From Massilia mucilaginosa (GTDB lineage Bacteria > Pseudomonadota > Gammaproteobacteria > Burkholderiales > Burkholderiaceae_D): 64,000 nucleotides of DNA. How positions within the stretch are numbered: the first letter of the stretch is position 1; every line of letters begins with the position of its first letter. A model generated the notes under the pieces. That model was given only the letters and a program-made list of their open reading frames with translations, was not told where the DNA came from and searched no databases. The DNA is taken from the NCBI RefSeq assembly GCF_011682145.1, contig NZ_WHJH01000001.1:478974-542973 (forward strand), read 5' to 3'. The translations under genes were made by a program, and so were the position numbers. Of the stretch, positions 8,857 to 17,308 are shown in pieces.

Positions 8857-9609
8857 ATGAACGCTAACCGACTCTTGAGCCTGATCCTGACCGCCACCCT
8901 GACCGGCCCCGTGCTGGCCGCTGGCGACGACAAATTCGACGACTATTTCGACACCCAGATGAAGGCGGCCCAGAAGGCCATGAGCGAGAAGCGCTACGCC
9001 AGCGTCAAGGAAAAGGTGCTGGAGCTGGAAAAGGCGCTGACCCGCGCCGACCCCGACTACGGCGAAAAATCGCAATGGGCCTACGTGCTCGACTTCAAGC
9101 GCTTCTCCCTGTACGAAATGGGCGAGCAGGAAGCGGCCGTCGAGAGTTGCCGCCGCACCGTCAAGGTGCTCGCCTCCAACGACTGGCCTTACCTGGCCGA
9201 ATTCAACGTGGTGCGCGCCGCGCGCCGCGCCTGCCACAACATGCTGGCCTACGAACAGAGCGCGGTCGCCACCACCGTGCCCCAGCACGAAGAAGCCATC
9301 TCCCAGATCGAGCAGTGCTTCGACACCGTCTCGCCGATCGAAGACGACTCGGTGCTCGACAATTTCTACGAAACGCGCGCCACGGTCTACCTGAAGGCCA
9401 ACGCCGCCACCAAAAACAAATACCAGCCGCAATTGTTCGACACCCTGGCCCGCGCCGACCTGCGCAAACTGGCGCTGGACGAGGATCCCGAGTTTGCCAA
9501 GATCATGAAAACGCCGGCTTACCTGAGTTTCAGGAAAGACTTCAAGCTTCCCAAGAAAAACACCAGGCCAGGCATCAACCTGTCTTTCCACTCATCCGAC
9601 GCCCGCTGA
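8857..9609 (+). CDS. exported TPR-like protein of unknown function
   Basis: 250 residues with a clear signal peptide (MNANRLLSLILTATLTGPVLA, cleavage near 22). The rest is helical with TPR-like spacing (KALTRADPDYGEKSQWAYVL; EQEAAVESCRRTVKVL) and no catalytic motif. The ATG at 8857 is chosen because it places the signal peptide at the N-terminus; an in-frame ATG at 8836 would add seven residues. It is the first of six same-strand genes for envelope proteins (8857-14896); the next starts 4 bp after its stop. Confidence 0.65.
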   Translation: MNANRLLSLILTATLTGPVLAAGDDKFDDYFDTQMKAAQKAMSEKRYASVKEKVLELEKALTRADPDYGEKSQWAYVLDFKRFSLYEMGEQEAAVESCRRTVKVLASNDWPYLAEFNVVRAARRACHNMLAYEQSAVATTVPQHEEAISQIEQCFDTVSPIEDDSVLDNFYETRATVYLKANAATKNKYQPQLFDTLARADLRKLALDEDPEFAKIMKTPAYLSFRKDFKLPKKNTRPGINLSFHSSDAR

Positions 9610-9613
9610 CACC

Positions 9614-10678
9614 ATGCATCTTTCCGCCCGCACCGCCCTGTTGAAAACCTCGATCGCCGCCGCCTGCCTGGCCTTGTCGCTCGGCGCCCACGGCGCCGAG
9701 CCCAAGCCGCCCGCAGACGGGACCGTACGCGCCCAGATCGACAGCCTGGGCGACAGCACCATCGCCGCCCTCGTGGTCGAGCAGCGCTGGACCGACGTAC
9801 TGCCGCTGGCACGCGCCTGGACGCGCAGCAATCCCGGCTCGGCGCGCGCCTGGTATTACCTCGGCAAGGCCCAGCACCACCTCGACAAAACGGCCGAGGC
9901 CGAAGTCTCGCTCAAGCGTTCGCTGGGCCTGGCGCCGGACGATGCCCAGACCTTGAATGAGCTGGGCAACATCGCCAGCAGCCGCGACAAGCGCGAGGCC
10001 GCCATCGGCTACTACGAGCGCGCCTACAAGGCCGACCCGAGCCTGCCGGCCGTGTCCGAAAACCTCGGCGCGGTGCTGGCCGCGTCCGGCAAGTACCAGC
10101 CGGCCCGCAGCGCCCTGCTGAACGCCATCGAACTCGATCCGTCCAGCAGCTTCGCCTGGCACACCCTGGGCACGGTGCACGAAAAACTGGGACAGATGAG
10201 CGAAGCGGAACAAGATTACCGCAAGGCGCTGGAACTGGCCCCGGCCCGCGAAAACACCGCCGTCGCACTGGCCACCCTGCTCCACGCGCAAGGCAAGTAC
10301 GCCTACGCGCTGCAGGTCTACCGCAACGCCGTGCGGCAGCGCGCCGACGATCCGGCCGTCTGGCACGGCATGAGCAATTCGATGGCCTCGATCGGGCGCA
10401 TCGACGACGCCGTCAACGCCAGCCGGCGCGCGATCCGGCTCGATCCGGCCTACGCCGCCGCCTGGCACGGACTGGGCGTGCGCTACCTGCAAAAGCGCAA
10501 TTTCGCCAAGGCGCTGATCGCCCTGAACAAGGCCGTCGCGCTCGATCCCAAGTCGGCCAACGCCTGGACCAGCCTGGTCGTGCTGCACAGCCTGCGCCAG
10601 GACCAGCCGGCGCGGCGCAAGGCCCTGCTCCGCCTGCGCAAGCTCGACCGCGTCGCCGCCGATAGCCTCAGCAAATAA
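9614..10678 (+). CDS. exported tetratricopeptide-repeat protein
   Basis: 354 residues: a signal peptide ending near AHGA (about 27), then an almost continuous array of TPR units (for example ARAWYYLGKAQHHLDKTAEA, FAWHTLGTVHEKLGQMSEAE, AAAWHGLGVRYLQKRNFAKA), about eight in all. TPR arrays bind partner proteins, so a periplasmic scaffold is likely. It lies 4 bp after the preceding gene and 32 bp before the Sel1 lipoprotein, so it is probably one transcript. Confidence 0.8.
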   Translation: MHLSARTALLKTSIAAACLALSLGAHGAEPKPPADGTVRAQIDSLGDSTIAALVVEQRWTDVLPLARAWTRSNPGSARAWYYLGKAQHHLDKTAEAEVSLKRSLGLAPDDAQTLNELGNIASSRDKREAAIGYYERAYKADPSLPAVSENLGAVLAASGKYQPARSALLNAIELDPSSSFAWHTLGTVHEKLGQMSEAEQDYRKALELAPARENTAVALATLLHAQGKYAYALQVYRNAVRQRADDPAVWHGMSNSMASIGRIDDAVNASRRAIRLDPAYAAAWHGLGVRYLQKRNFAKALIALNKAVALDPKSANAWTSLVVLHSLRQDQPARRKALLRLRKLDRVAADSLSK

Positions 10679-10710
10679 ATCATTTACCCTTACAGCCAAG
10701 CATCCATCCC

Positions 10711-11868
10711 ATGACCATCGCCCTCCGCCCCCTTTTCGCCAGCGTGGCTGCCGCCCTCATCCTGTCCGGCTGCGGCGCCCTGCCGGCCACGGATCCCGCC
10801 GCCAAGGCATCGGCCCAGCACGGCATCCTGGTATCGAACGGCAAGCTGACCGAAGAAGGCGAACTGCGGCGCGACCTCGGACTCGAGCATTCGACCGCCG
10901 GGCGCCATGCCGCCGCCTACACCCAGTGGCTGCCGCTGGCCGAGCAAGGCCACGCCGAATCGCAATTCAACATCGGCCTGATGCTGCGCGACGGCCTCGG
11001 CGTCACGGCCGACGCCGCCAGATCGCTCGACTGGACGCGCAAGGCGGCCGCCGCCAGTTATCCCGACGCCTACCTGGCGCTGGGCGTGCGCTACGCCAAT
11101 GGCAGCGGCGTGGCCAAAGACCCGCTTGAGGCGCTGCGCCTGTGGCGCCACGGCGCCGGCCTGGGCGACGCCGACAGCGCCTTCTATGCCGGCCAGGCCC
11201 TGTTCTTCGGGCTGGACGTGCCGCGCGACGGCCCCGGCGGCCTGAAACTGCTGCTCCAGGCGGCCCAGGCCGATACGCCGAGCGTGCGCGCCCAGTCGAT
11301 CCTCGGCATGATTTACCTGACCGGCGAAGATGGCGTGGCGCGCGACTACGCCAAGGCGCGCCAGTGGCTGGCGCTGGCCGCGGCCGGCGAAGACAGCCAG
11401 GCCCAGCACCACCTGGGCGTGATGCATCAGTTCGGCCGCGGCGGCCCGGCCGACATGCGGCGCGCCGTCGCGTGGTACGAACGCGCCGCGCGCCAGGGCA
11501 ATCCGGCCTCGCTCAACAACCTGGCCACCTTCTACAAGAACGGCAAGAACCTGCCGAAAGACGTCAAGAAGGCGCGCGAGTATTTCGAACGCGCCCATGC
11601 TGCCGGCAACTTCGACGCCACCGTGAACCTGGGCGACATGCTGTTCATGACACGCGCCGCCCCGGCCGAGCGCGAAAAGGCGGTGGCGCTCTACAAGCAG
11701 GCGGCCGAGGCGGCGCACGCCCCCGGCCAGTGCCGCTACGCCCGGGTGCTGCGCCACGGCGAAGGCGTCAGCGCCAATGCCGACGAGTCGGCCGCGTGGC
11801 TGGACAAGGCCAAGGCGGCCAAGCTGGCCTGCGACACCAGGCTGCCGCTGGCGACGTTCCTGAAGTAA
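10711..11868 (+). CDS. Sel1-repeat lipoprotein
   Basis: 385 residues with a lipobox LSGC at 18-21, so it is predicted to be lipid-anchored. The mature part is a series of Sel1-like repeats (A-x2-LG-x6-G-x-G type: SQFNIGLMLRDGLGV, AYLALGVRYANGSGV, AQHHLGVMHQFGRGG, ASLNNLATFYKNGKN). Sel1 solenoids mediate protein contacts. Same strand and close spacing to the TPR gene before it. The partner is unknown. Confidence 0.85.
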   Translation: MTIALRPLFASVAAALILSGCGALPATDPAAKASAQHGILVSNGKLTEEGELRRDLGLEHSTAGRHAAAYTQWLPLAEQGHAESQFNIGLMLRDGLGVTADAARSLDWTRKAAAASYPDAYLALGVRYANGSGVAKDPLEALRLWRHGAGLGDADSAFYAGQALFFGLDVPRDGPGGLKLLLQAAQADTPSVRAQSILGMIYLTGEDGVARDYAKARQWLALAAAGEDSQAQHHLGVMHQFGRGGPADMRRAVAWYERAARQGNPASLNNLATFYKNGKNLPKDVKKAREYFERAHAAGNFDATVNLGDMLFMTRAAPAEREKAVALYKQAAEAAHAPGQCRYARVLRHGEGVSANADESAAWLDKAKAAKLACDTRLPLATFLK

Positions 11869-11959
11869 TCCGGGCGACCGGCCCGACGTCGCCCGGCATC
11901 CCGGGCATGCGGGCCACCGGCGTCGACGCCGCTCAACCACCACTCTTGAAAAGAAACCC

Positions 11960-13024
11960 ATGACGCCACAGTCCTCCCCAGACGCCCACTCTTCCGGCGG
12001 CTTCGTCCAGAGCGCCGCCGCGTACGGCGTCGCCGCGCCGCGCCCCGGCCTGCTGCTGGTCGTGCTGCTGCTCATCGCCGCCTGCATCGTGGTGCTGACC
12101 GCAATCGACCTGGCGACCATGTCGGCGCGGATTGCCTCCCTGACCAGTTCGCTGGATGGCACGAAGCTCCCGGTCGACGCCCTGCGCAGCAGCCAGCTCA
12201 ACAGCTCGCTGTTCATCGCGGCCTTCATGGCCGGCGTGCTGGCCCTGATCGCCTTCGGGCACAATTGGGCGCGCTGGGTCTGGCTGAGCCTGTGCATGCT
12301 GGTCGGTTTGCTGGTCGCGCTCGGCACGGTCGTGCTGATGTTCGGCTACGCACCGGAAGCGGCCATGTTCAAGTGCGCCGTGTACCTGGTCCTGTTCGTG
12401 CTCTCGTGCATGCTATTCTCGCCGTCGAGCAATGCGTGGTTCCGCCAGATCAAGGAGATCCGCAACAACCCGCGCCTGCGTCCGGCGGCGGGCGGCGCCA
12501 GCCCGGCTCCCGGCCAGCTTGCCACCCCGGCCGACGGCCAACCCTACCATCCCTACGCGCCGCCGGGCGGCATGCCGGCCGGCCCCGCAGCGCCGGTGGC
12601 GATCCCGCCGCGCCCGCGCACCATCTCGCTGGCCCTTGCGCTGTTCGTGCTCAACGCGCTGCTCGGCATGGTCCTGACCGTGCTGTACCTGCCCGACGTG
12701 TTCGCCACCCAGAACGCCGTGCTGGGCGAAGGGATGATGAAAAACCTGGCCTACGGCGGCATTGCATTCGGCATCATCCTGATGGTGATCATGCTCTACT
12801 ACATCGCGCGCGGCTCGAATGTGGCGCGCTGGATCTGGACCGCGATGGCCGTGCTCGGCTTTCTGAACGCCTACGCGGCCCTGAAAATGGCGTTTGTCAT
12901 CTCGCCCACCTACGGCGCGCTGCTCTCGCTCAGCCAGCTGCTCTCGCTGGCCGGGACGATCCTGCTGTTCGTGCCCGCGTCCAGCGCGTGGATACGCGCG
13001 GTAACGCTGGCGCGCAACAAGTAA
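11960..13024 (+). CDS. polytopic membrane protein of unknown function
   Basis: 354 residues with two hydrophobic halves. Each half has about four membrane segments (first near residues 30-50), joined by a Pro/Gly/Ala-rich cytoplasmic linker (about 175-215). The two halves look like an internal duplication: each ends in a VWLSLCM- or IWTAMAVLG-like segment and then F-x-PSSNAW / FVPASSAWIR, a shared S-S-x-A-W signature. No transporter motif was recognised. It sits within the 8.8-14.9 kb envelope gene run, 91 bp after the Sel1 gene. Confidence 0.65.
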   Translation: MTPQSSPDAHSSGGFVQSAAAYGVAAPRPGLLLVVLLLIAACIVVLTAIDLATMSARIASLTSSLDGTKLPVDALRSSQLNSSLFIAAFMAGVLALIAFGHNWARWVWLSLCMLVGLLVALGTVVLMFGYAPEAAMFKCAVYLVLFVLSCMLFSPSSNAWFRQIKEIRNNPRLRPAAGGASPAPGQLATPADGQPYHPYAPPGGMPAGPAAPVAIPPRPRTISLALALFVLNALLGMVLTVLYLPDVFATQNAVLGEGMMKNLAYGGIAFGIILMVIMLYYIARGSNVARWIWTAMAVLGFLNAYAALKMAFVISPTYGALLSLSQLLSLAGTILLFVPASSAWIRAVTLARNK

Positions 13025-13055
13025 TCAGCTCCCGACCGTGCAACGGAACCAGGCC

Positions 13056-13913
13056 ATGCAAACCCGTTCAGCCTTCCTGTGGCGCCTGCTGGCCCAGGCC
13101 AGCCTCGCACTCCTGGCGCTGACCCAGGCCGCGCAGGCGGCCCCGGCCACCAAGGCCAGCCTGCGCGCGTACTTCGAGGCCACCGGCATGGCGCGCCAGA
13201 TGAGCACCTCCATGCAAGCGATCGCACAAGCCCAGCAAGACGAATGGCAGGCCGAAAGCGACCCCGTGAGAAAGGCCGCGCAAAAAGGCGTGCTGGACGA
13301 CTTCAATGCGCGCATGCGCACCCGCATGGTCTGGAGCAAGGTCGAGCCGCTCGCGCTGGCCAGCTACCAGGCGCATCTGAGCGAAAGCGATGTCAAGGCC
13401 CTGCTCGCGCATGCCCGTACGCCTGCCGGACAATTGCGTTACCACAAACTAAACCCGGCCATGCTCAAGCAGTTGCCGGCCGTCCAGAAATACTTGCTGA
13501 GCGTGCTTTCCCAGGTCGCCGCCAAGCCAGCGCCGGCGGCGCCCGCAGCCGCGCTGGCGCCGGCGGGACCGGACCAGGCCCTGTTGCTCACCTATCTGCG
13601 CACCATTCCGGGCGAGAAAGAAGATTTCGAGGAAAACATGGCGGCGATGGAAGACCTGATGGGCTTGTCGATCGACGCCGGCGGCGACGCCGCCGGCGAG
13701 ACACTGCTCGCGCGCACCCTGGCCGAGCTGAAAGCGCAGCTCTCGTTCGACCAGGTCACCCTGCTCAAGGCGCGCCTGCTGAGCGGCGTCCTGAGCGACG
13801 CTGAACTGGCCCTGCTGATCGACGACAACCGGCGCCCGCAGCGCCGCGAGCAACTGCGCAAGCTGCGCAAAGCCGAGCAGCAATTCCAGCGGCGCATGAT
13901 CAACACCATGTAA
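13056..13913 (+). CDS. DUF2059 protein, copy 1
   Basis: 285 residues: a signal peptide ending near AAQA-AP (about 26), then a DUF2059-type helical region (PATKASLRAYFEATGM... VEPLALASYQAHLSESDVKALLAHARTPAGQL), then a second helical half. DUF2059 proteins are periplasmic and of unknown function. The start is taken at ATG 13056 with AGG just upstream; ATG 13038 would add six residues before the signal peptide. It is clearly paralogous to the next gene, 50 bp downstream. Confidence 0.75.
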   Translation: MQTRSAFLWRLLAQASLALLALTQAAQAAPATKASLRAYFEATGMARQMSTSMQAIAQAQQDEWQAESDPVRKAAQKGVLDDFNARMRTRMVWSKVEPLALASYQAHLSESDVKALLAHARTPAGQLRYHKLNPAMLKQLPAVQKYLLSVLSQVAAKPAPAAPAAALAPAGPDQALLLTYLRTIPGEKEDFEENMAAMEDLMGLSIDAGGDAAGETLLARTLAELKAQLSFDQVTLLKARLLSGVLSDAELALLIDDNRRPQRREQLRKLRKAEQQFQRRMINTM

Positions 13914-13963
13914 GCGCAGCGCCGCCAGCGCACTGATTTTTTACCACCCTGCCGAAAGCCACC

Positions 13964-14896
13964 ATGCACGCATCCCTCATCAGCGCCGGGCGCTACGCCG
14001 CCACCGCATTCGTCTTCACCCTGGCCATGGCGCAAGCCCACGCCGCCCCTGCTACCAAGGAAACCCTGCACCGCTATTTCGAGGTTTCCAAGATCTCCAG
14101 CCTGACCGACAATGTCGTCGACACCATGTCGGCGGTCAAGGCCAAGGAATGGAAGGAAGAAACCAAGCCGAAGGAAAAGGCCAAAAAGAAGGCCATGTAC
14201 GACCAGACCAACAAGATTATCCGCAAATACGTCAAATGGTCCGCGCTCGAACCGATCGCCATCGAGACTTACCAGAAGGAGCTGGAAGAAGCCGATGTGC
14301 AGGAGATGATCGTCCATGCGCAAAGCCCGGTCGGCCAGATCATCACCAACAAGATGACGCCTGCCATCATCAAGCAGTTGCCGGAGGTGGGCAAGTATCT
14401 GGAGGAACGCGTCGAGGCGCTCAGTGCGCAAAAGCCCGGCGCCCCGGCACCGGCGCCGCTGCCGCCCGCGCCGCCAGCGAACCGGAAGGAAGCGCTGGCG
14501 CGCACCCTGATGCTCGAGATGCCCGGCGCGCGCGAAGAATTCACGGCGATGATGGCGACGATGAGCGAGCGCATGATGGAAAGCGTGGCCGTCCTCGTCG
14601 GTGAGGACAGCGCCACGGGCATGGAAGCCGAGACCAGGCGCCTCGCCACCCTGTTCAAGGAACAGGTGACGTTCGAAGAAATCGTCGCCCTGAAAGCGCG
14701 CGCGATCGGCAACGACCTGAGCGAAGCCGACCTCAGCGCCGTTATCGAAGACAACAAGAAGCCGGCCCGCCGCGCCCAGCTGATCAAGGCCAAAAAGGCC
14801 GAGGCCGCGATGCAGGAGCGTATGAACACCTATCTGCAGGAGACCGTCTTCCCGGTGATGGTGCCGGAACTGATGAAAGCGATGGACAAAAAATAG
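13964..14896 (+). CDS. DUF2059 protein, copy 2
   Basis: 310 residues, paralogue of the gene before it: signal peptide to about residue 28, then PATKETLHRYFEVSKI and VEDM-like helices (LEPIAIETYQKELEEADVQEMIVHA) in register with copy 1, a Pro/Ala linker near 160-175, and a Lys/Glu-rich C-terminus. Tandem duplication followed by divergence is the simplest reading. It ends the envelope gene run and is convergent with the molybdenum hydroxylase gene, 4 bp away. Confidence 0.75.
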   Translation: MHASLISAGRYAATAFVFTLAMAQAHAAPATKETLHRYFEVSKISSLTDNVVDTMSAVKAKEWKEETKPKEKAKKKAMYDQTNKIIRKYVKWSALEPIAIETYQKELEEADVQEMIVHAQSPVGQIITNKMTPAIIKQLPEVGKYLEERVEALSAQKPGAPAPAPLPPAPPANRKEALARTLMLEMPGAREEFTAMMATMSERMMESVAVLVGEDSATGMEAETRRLATLFKEQVTFEEIVALKARAIGNDLSEADLSAVIEDNKKPARRAQLIKAKKAEAAMQERMNTYLQETVFPVMVPELMKAMDKK

Positions 14897-14900
14897 GCCG

Positions 14901-17195
14901 TCAGGCCAGGCGCAGCGGCAAGCTGCGCAAGCGCTGCCCGGTCAGTTTGAACAGCGCGTTGGCCAGCGCCGGCGCGATCGGCGGCGTGCCGGGCTCCCCG
15001 ACTCCCTCGGGCGGCTCGGCGCTCTTGATGATCACCGTCTCGACCTCGGGCGCGCTGTCGATCCGCAGCACCGGGTAATCGCCAAAATTGCCCTGCTCGA
15101 TGCGCCCGTTTTTCACGGTGATCTCGCCTCCCAGCGCGGCCGACAGGCCGAACACCACCGCCGACTCCATCTGCTGCGCGATGATGTTCGGGTTGACCGC
15201 CAGCCCGCAATCGATGGCGCACACCACGCGGTGCACGCGGATTTGCTTGCCCGTCACCGACACCTCGGCCACTTGCGCCACGATGCTGCCGAACGACTGG
15301 TGCAGGGCCACGCCATGCGCGCGTCCGGCCGGCGCCGTGCCGGCTTTGGCCAGCGCCGCGTCGAGCACCGCCAGGTGGCGCGGATGGCGCGCCAGCAGCG
15401 CGCGCCGGAACGGCGCCCCATCCTGCCCGGCCGCATGCGCCAGTTCGTCGATGAAGCTTTCCTTGAAAAAGGCATTGTGCGAGTGCCCGACCGAGCGCCA
15501 GTAACCGAGCGGCACGGCGCTGTCGACGATCACGTGCACCACGCGCTGGTTGTCGATCTCGTACTGCATGTCGTATTCGCCTTCGGCCGTGGTCTTGTCC
15601 GGGCCGACGCCGGGCAGGCCCAGGTTGCGCGGAAAATACTGGTGCCCGATCGAGCCGCTGGCCGACTTGTTGTCGTAGGCGACGATACGGCCCTGCGCGT
15701 CCACGCTGCCGCTAAAGCGCGCCAGCGCGGCCGGCCGGTACACATCGTGCGTCATATCGTCCTCGCGCGACCAGACCAGCTGCACCGGCTTGCCGCCGGC
15801 CGCCATGGCCAGCGCCACCGCCTGCCCCACCATGTCCACTTCCAGCCGGCGCCCGAAGCCGCCGCCGAGCAGCATCACCTCGACCGACACGTCGGCGCGC
15901 GCCACGCCCGCCACCTTGGCCGCCATGTCGACGCACATGCTCGGCACCTGGGTCGAGGCCCACAGCCTGACCTTGCCGTGCGCGACCTGCGCGGTGCAGT
16001 TGACCGGCTCCATGGTGGCATGCGCGAGGAACGGCGCGCGGTATTCGGCGCGGATGGTCTTGCCCCCTGCCTTCACCGCCCCGGTGGCCGCGGCCACGTC
16101 GCCCGTCTCGTAGTAGGTGAAGCCCGATTCGTTATCGAGCGCGCTGGCGAACTGCTTGAAAATAGCGGCGCTCGACAGGCCGGCGTTGGCGCCCTCGTCC
16201 CACTTGACGGCCAGCGCGCCGAGCGCCTGGCGCGCGCGCCAGTAAGAATCGGCAATCACCGCCACCCCGGCGCCGGCGCCGGTCCGGTGGCTCGCCGGAG
16301 GCGCCAGCCCGACCACCGCCACCACGCCCGGCATGGCTTTGGCGGCGGCGGCGTCGAACGACGCGACTTTGCCGCCCACCACCGGCGACATCGTCAGCGC
16401 CGCATACAGCATGCCGGGCGGGCGCGCGTCGATCCCGAACAGGGCGCTGCCATTGACCTTGGCCGGCGAATCGCGGCGCGCCTGCGGGGTGCCGATCAGG
16501 GTGAACTCGGCCGGCTCCTTGAGGCGCACGTCGCCAGGTCCGATGTCGAGCCCCGCCGCCGCCGCTTTCGCCGCCAGGCTGCCGTACGAGGCGCGCTTGC
16601 CGCCCGGGTGCACCACGAAGCCGGCGCTGCCCTTGCACTGCGCGGCCGGCACGCCCCACTCCTGCGCGGCGGCGGCAATGAGCATGGCGCGCGCCACGGC
16701 GCCGGCTTCGCGCATCGGCAGCCAGGCATCCTTGACGCTGCTCGATCCGCCCGTCATCATGATGCCCATCTCGCGCGCCACTTTGGCGAGCATCCACTGC
16801 GCGCCTTCCTTGACGCTGCCGCGGTCGTCGGGATGGAAGGGCAGCGTCTCGCGCAGCACTTCCAGGTTGCTGAAGATCTTGTCGATCGGCGCCTGGCTGA
16901 TGCGCACCTGCGCCAGCGGCACGTCGAGCTCCTCGGCCAGCAGCATCGGCAGCGCGGTGTTGACGCCCTGCCCCATCTCACAGCGCGGCACCACCACCGA
17001 CACGGTGCCGTCGGGCGCGATCGCCACCCAGCCGTTCAGGGCCACCGCGCCGCCGCCCAGCACCAGCGGCTGCGCGCTGTGCAGGCGCTGGCGCGGCGGC
17101 TGCACGCCCCAGCCCACCACCAGCGCGCCGCCGGCGGCCAGGCCGCCCAGCAGGAAACGGCGGCGGGTCTTGTTCTTCGGTGCGTTCTGGCTCAT
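14901..17195 (-). CDS. molybdenum hydroxylase large subunit, IorB-like, Tat-exported
   Basis: 764 residues of the xanthine dehydrogenase/aldehyde oxidase superfamily, closest in build to isoquinoline 1-oxidoreductase beta subunit. A twin-arginine signal (RRRFLLGG, 11-18) sends it to the periplasm folded with its molybdopterin. Cofactor segments are seen: CEMGQGVNTALPML near 70 and GGGFGRRLEVDMVGQAVALA near 440. The catalytic glutamate lies in GVGEPG (about E734). These enzymes hydroxylate aromatic or aldehyde substrates using water. The partner 2Fe-2S subunit (IorA) and a cytochrome are normally adjacent, but neither is here. The substrate is unknown. Confidence 0.85.
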   Translation of the reverse strand: MSQNAPKNKTRRRFLLGGLAAGGALVVGWGVQPPRQRLHSAQPLVLGGGAVALNGWVAIAPDGTVSVVVPRCEMGQGVNTALPMLLAEELDVPLAQVRISQAPIDKIFSNLEVLRETLPFHPDDRGSVKEGAQWMLAKVAREMGIMMTGGSSSVKDAWLPMREAGAVARAMLIAAAAQEWGVPAAQCKGSAGFVVHPGGKRASYGSLAAKAAAAGLDIGPGDVRLKEPAEFTLIGTPQARRDSPAKVNGSALFGIDARPPGMLYAALTMSPVVGGKVASFDAAAAKAMPGVVAVVGLAPPASHRTGAGAGVAVIADSYWRARQALGALAVKWDEGANAGLSSAAIFKQFASALDNESGFTYYETGDVAAATGAVKAGGKTIRAEYRAPFLAHATMEPVNCTAQVAHGKVRLWASTQVPSMCVDMAAKVAGVARADVSVEVMLLGGGFGRRLEVDMVGQAVALAMAAGGKPVQLVWSREDDMTHDVYRPAALARFSGSVDAQGRIVAYDNKSASGSIGHQYFPRNLGLPGVGPDKTTAEGEYDMQYEIDNQRVVHVIVDSAVPLGYWRSVGHSHNAFFKESFIDELAHAAGQDGAPFRRALLARHPRHLAVLDAALAKAGTAPAGRAHGVALHQSFGSIVAQVAEVSVTGKQIRVHRVVCAIDCGLAVNPNIIAQQMESAVVFGLSAALGGEITVKNGRIEQGNFGDYPVLRIDSAPEVETVIIKSAEPPEGVGEPGTPPIAPALANALFKLTGQRLRSLPLRLA

Positions 17196-17268
17196 TGCAG
17201 TCTCATGGCGTGCGTGGGGAGTGGCACTGTAGCATGCGCGCCGCGCGGCGACAGTACGACCTAAGGGG

Positions 17269-17308
17269 GGGGCGCGAGTTACAGGGGCGCGAGTTACAGG
17301 GGCGCGAG
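17269..17308 (-). repeat. 15-bp tandem repeat at the 3' end of the GGDEF-EAL gene
   Basis: Unit GGGGCGCGAGTTACA on the plus strand occurs twice in full and a third time in part. Read on the minus strand it is the last five codons of the gene (Leu-Ala-Pro-Leu-stop), so the stop codon itself is duplicated in frame. Confidence 0.85.
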
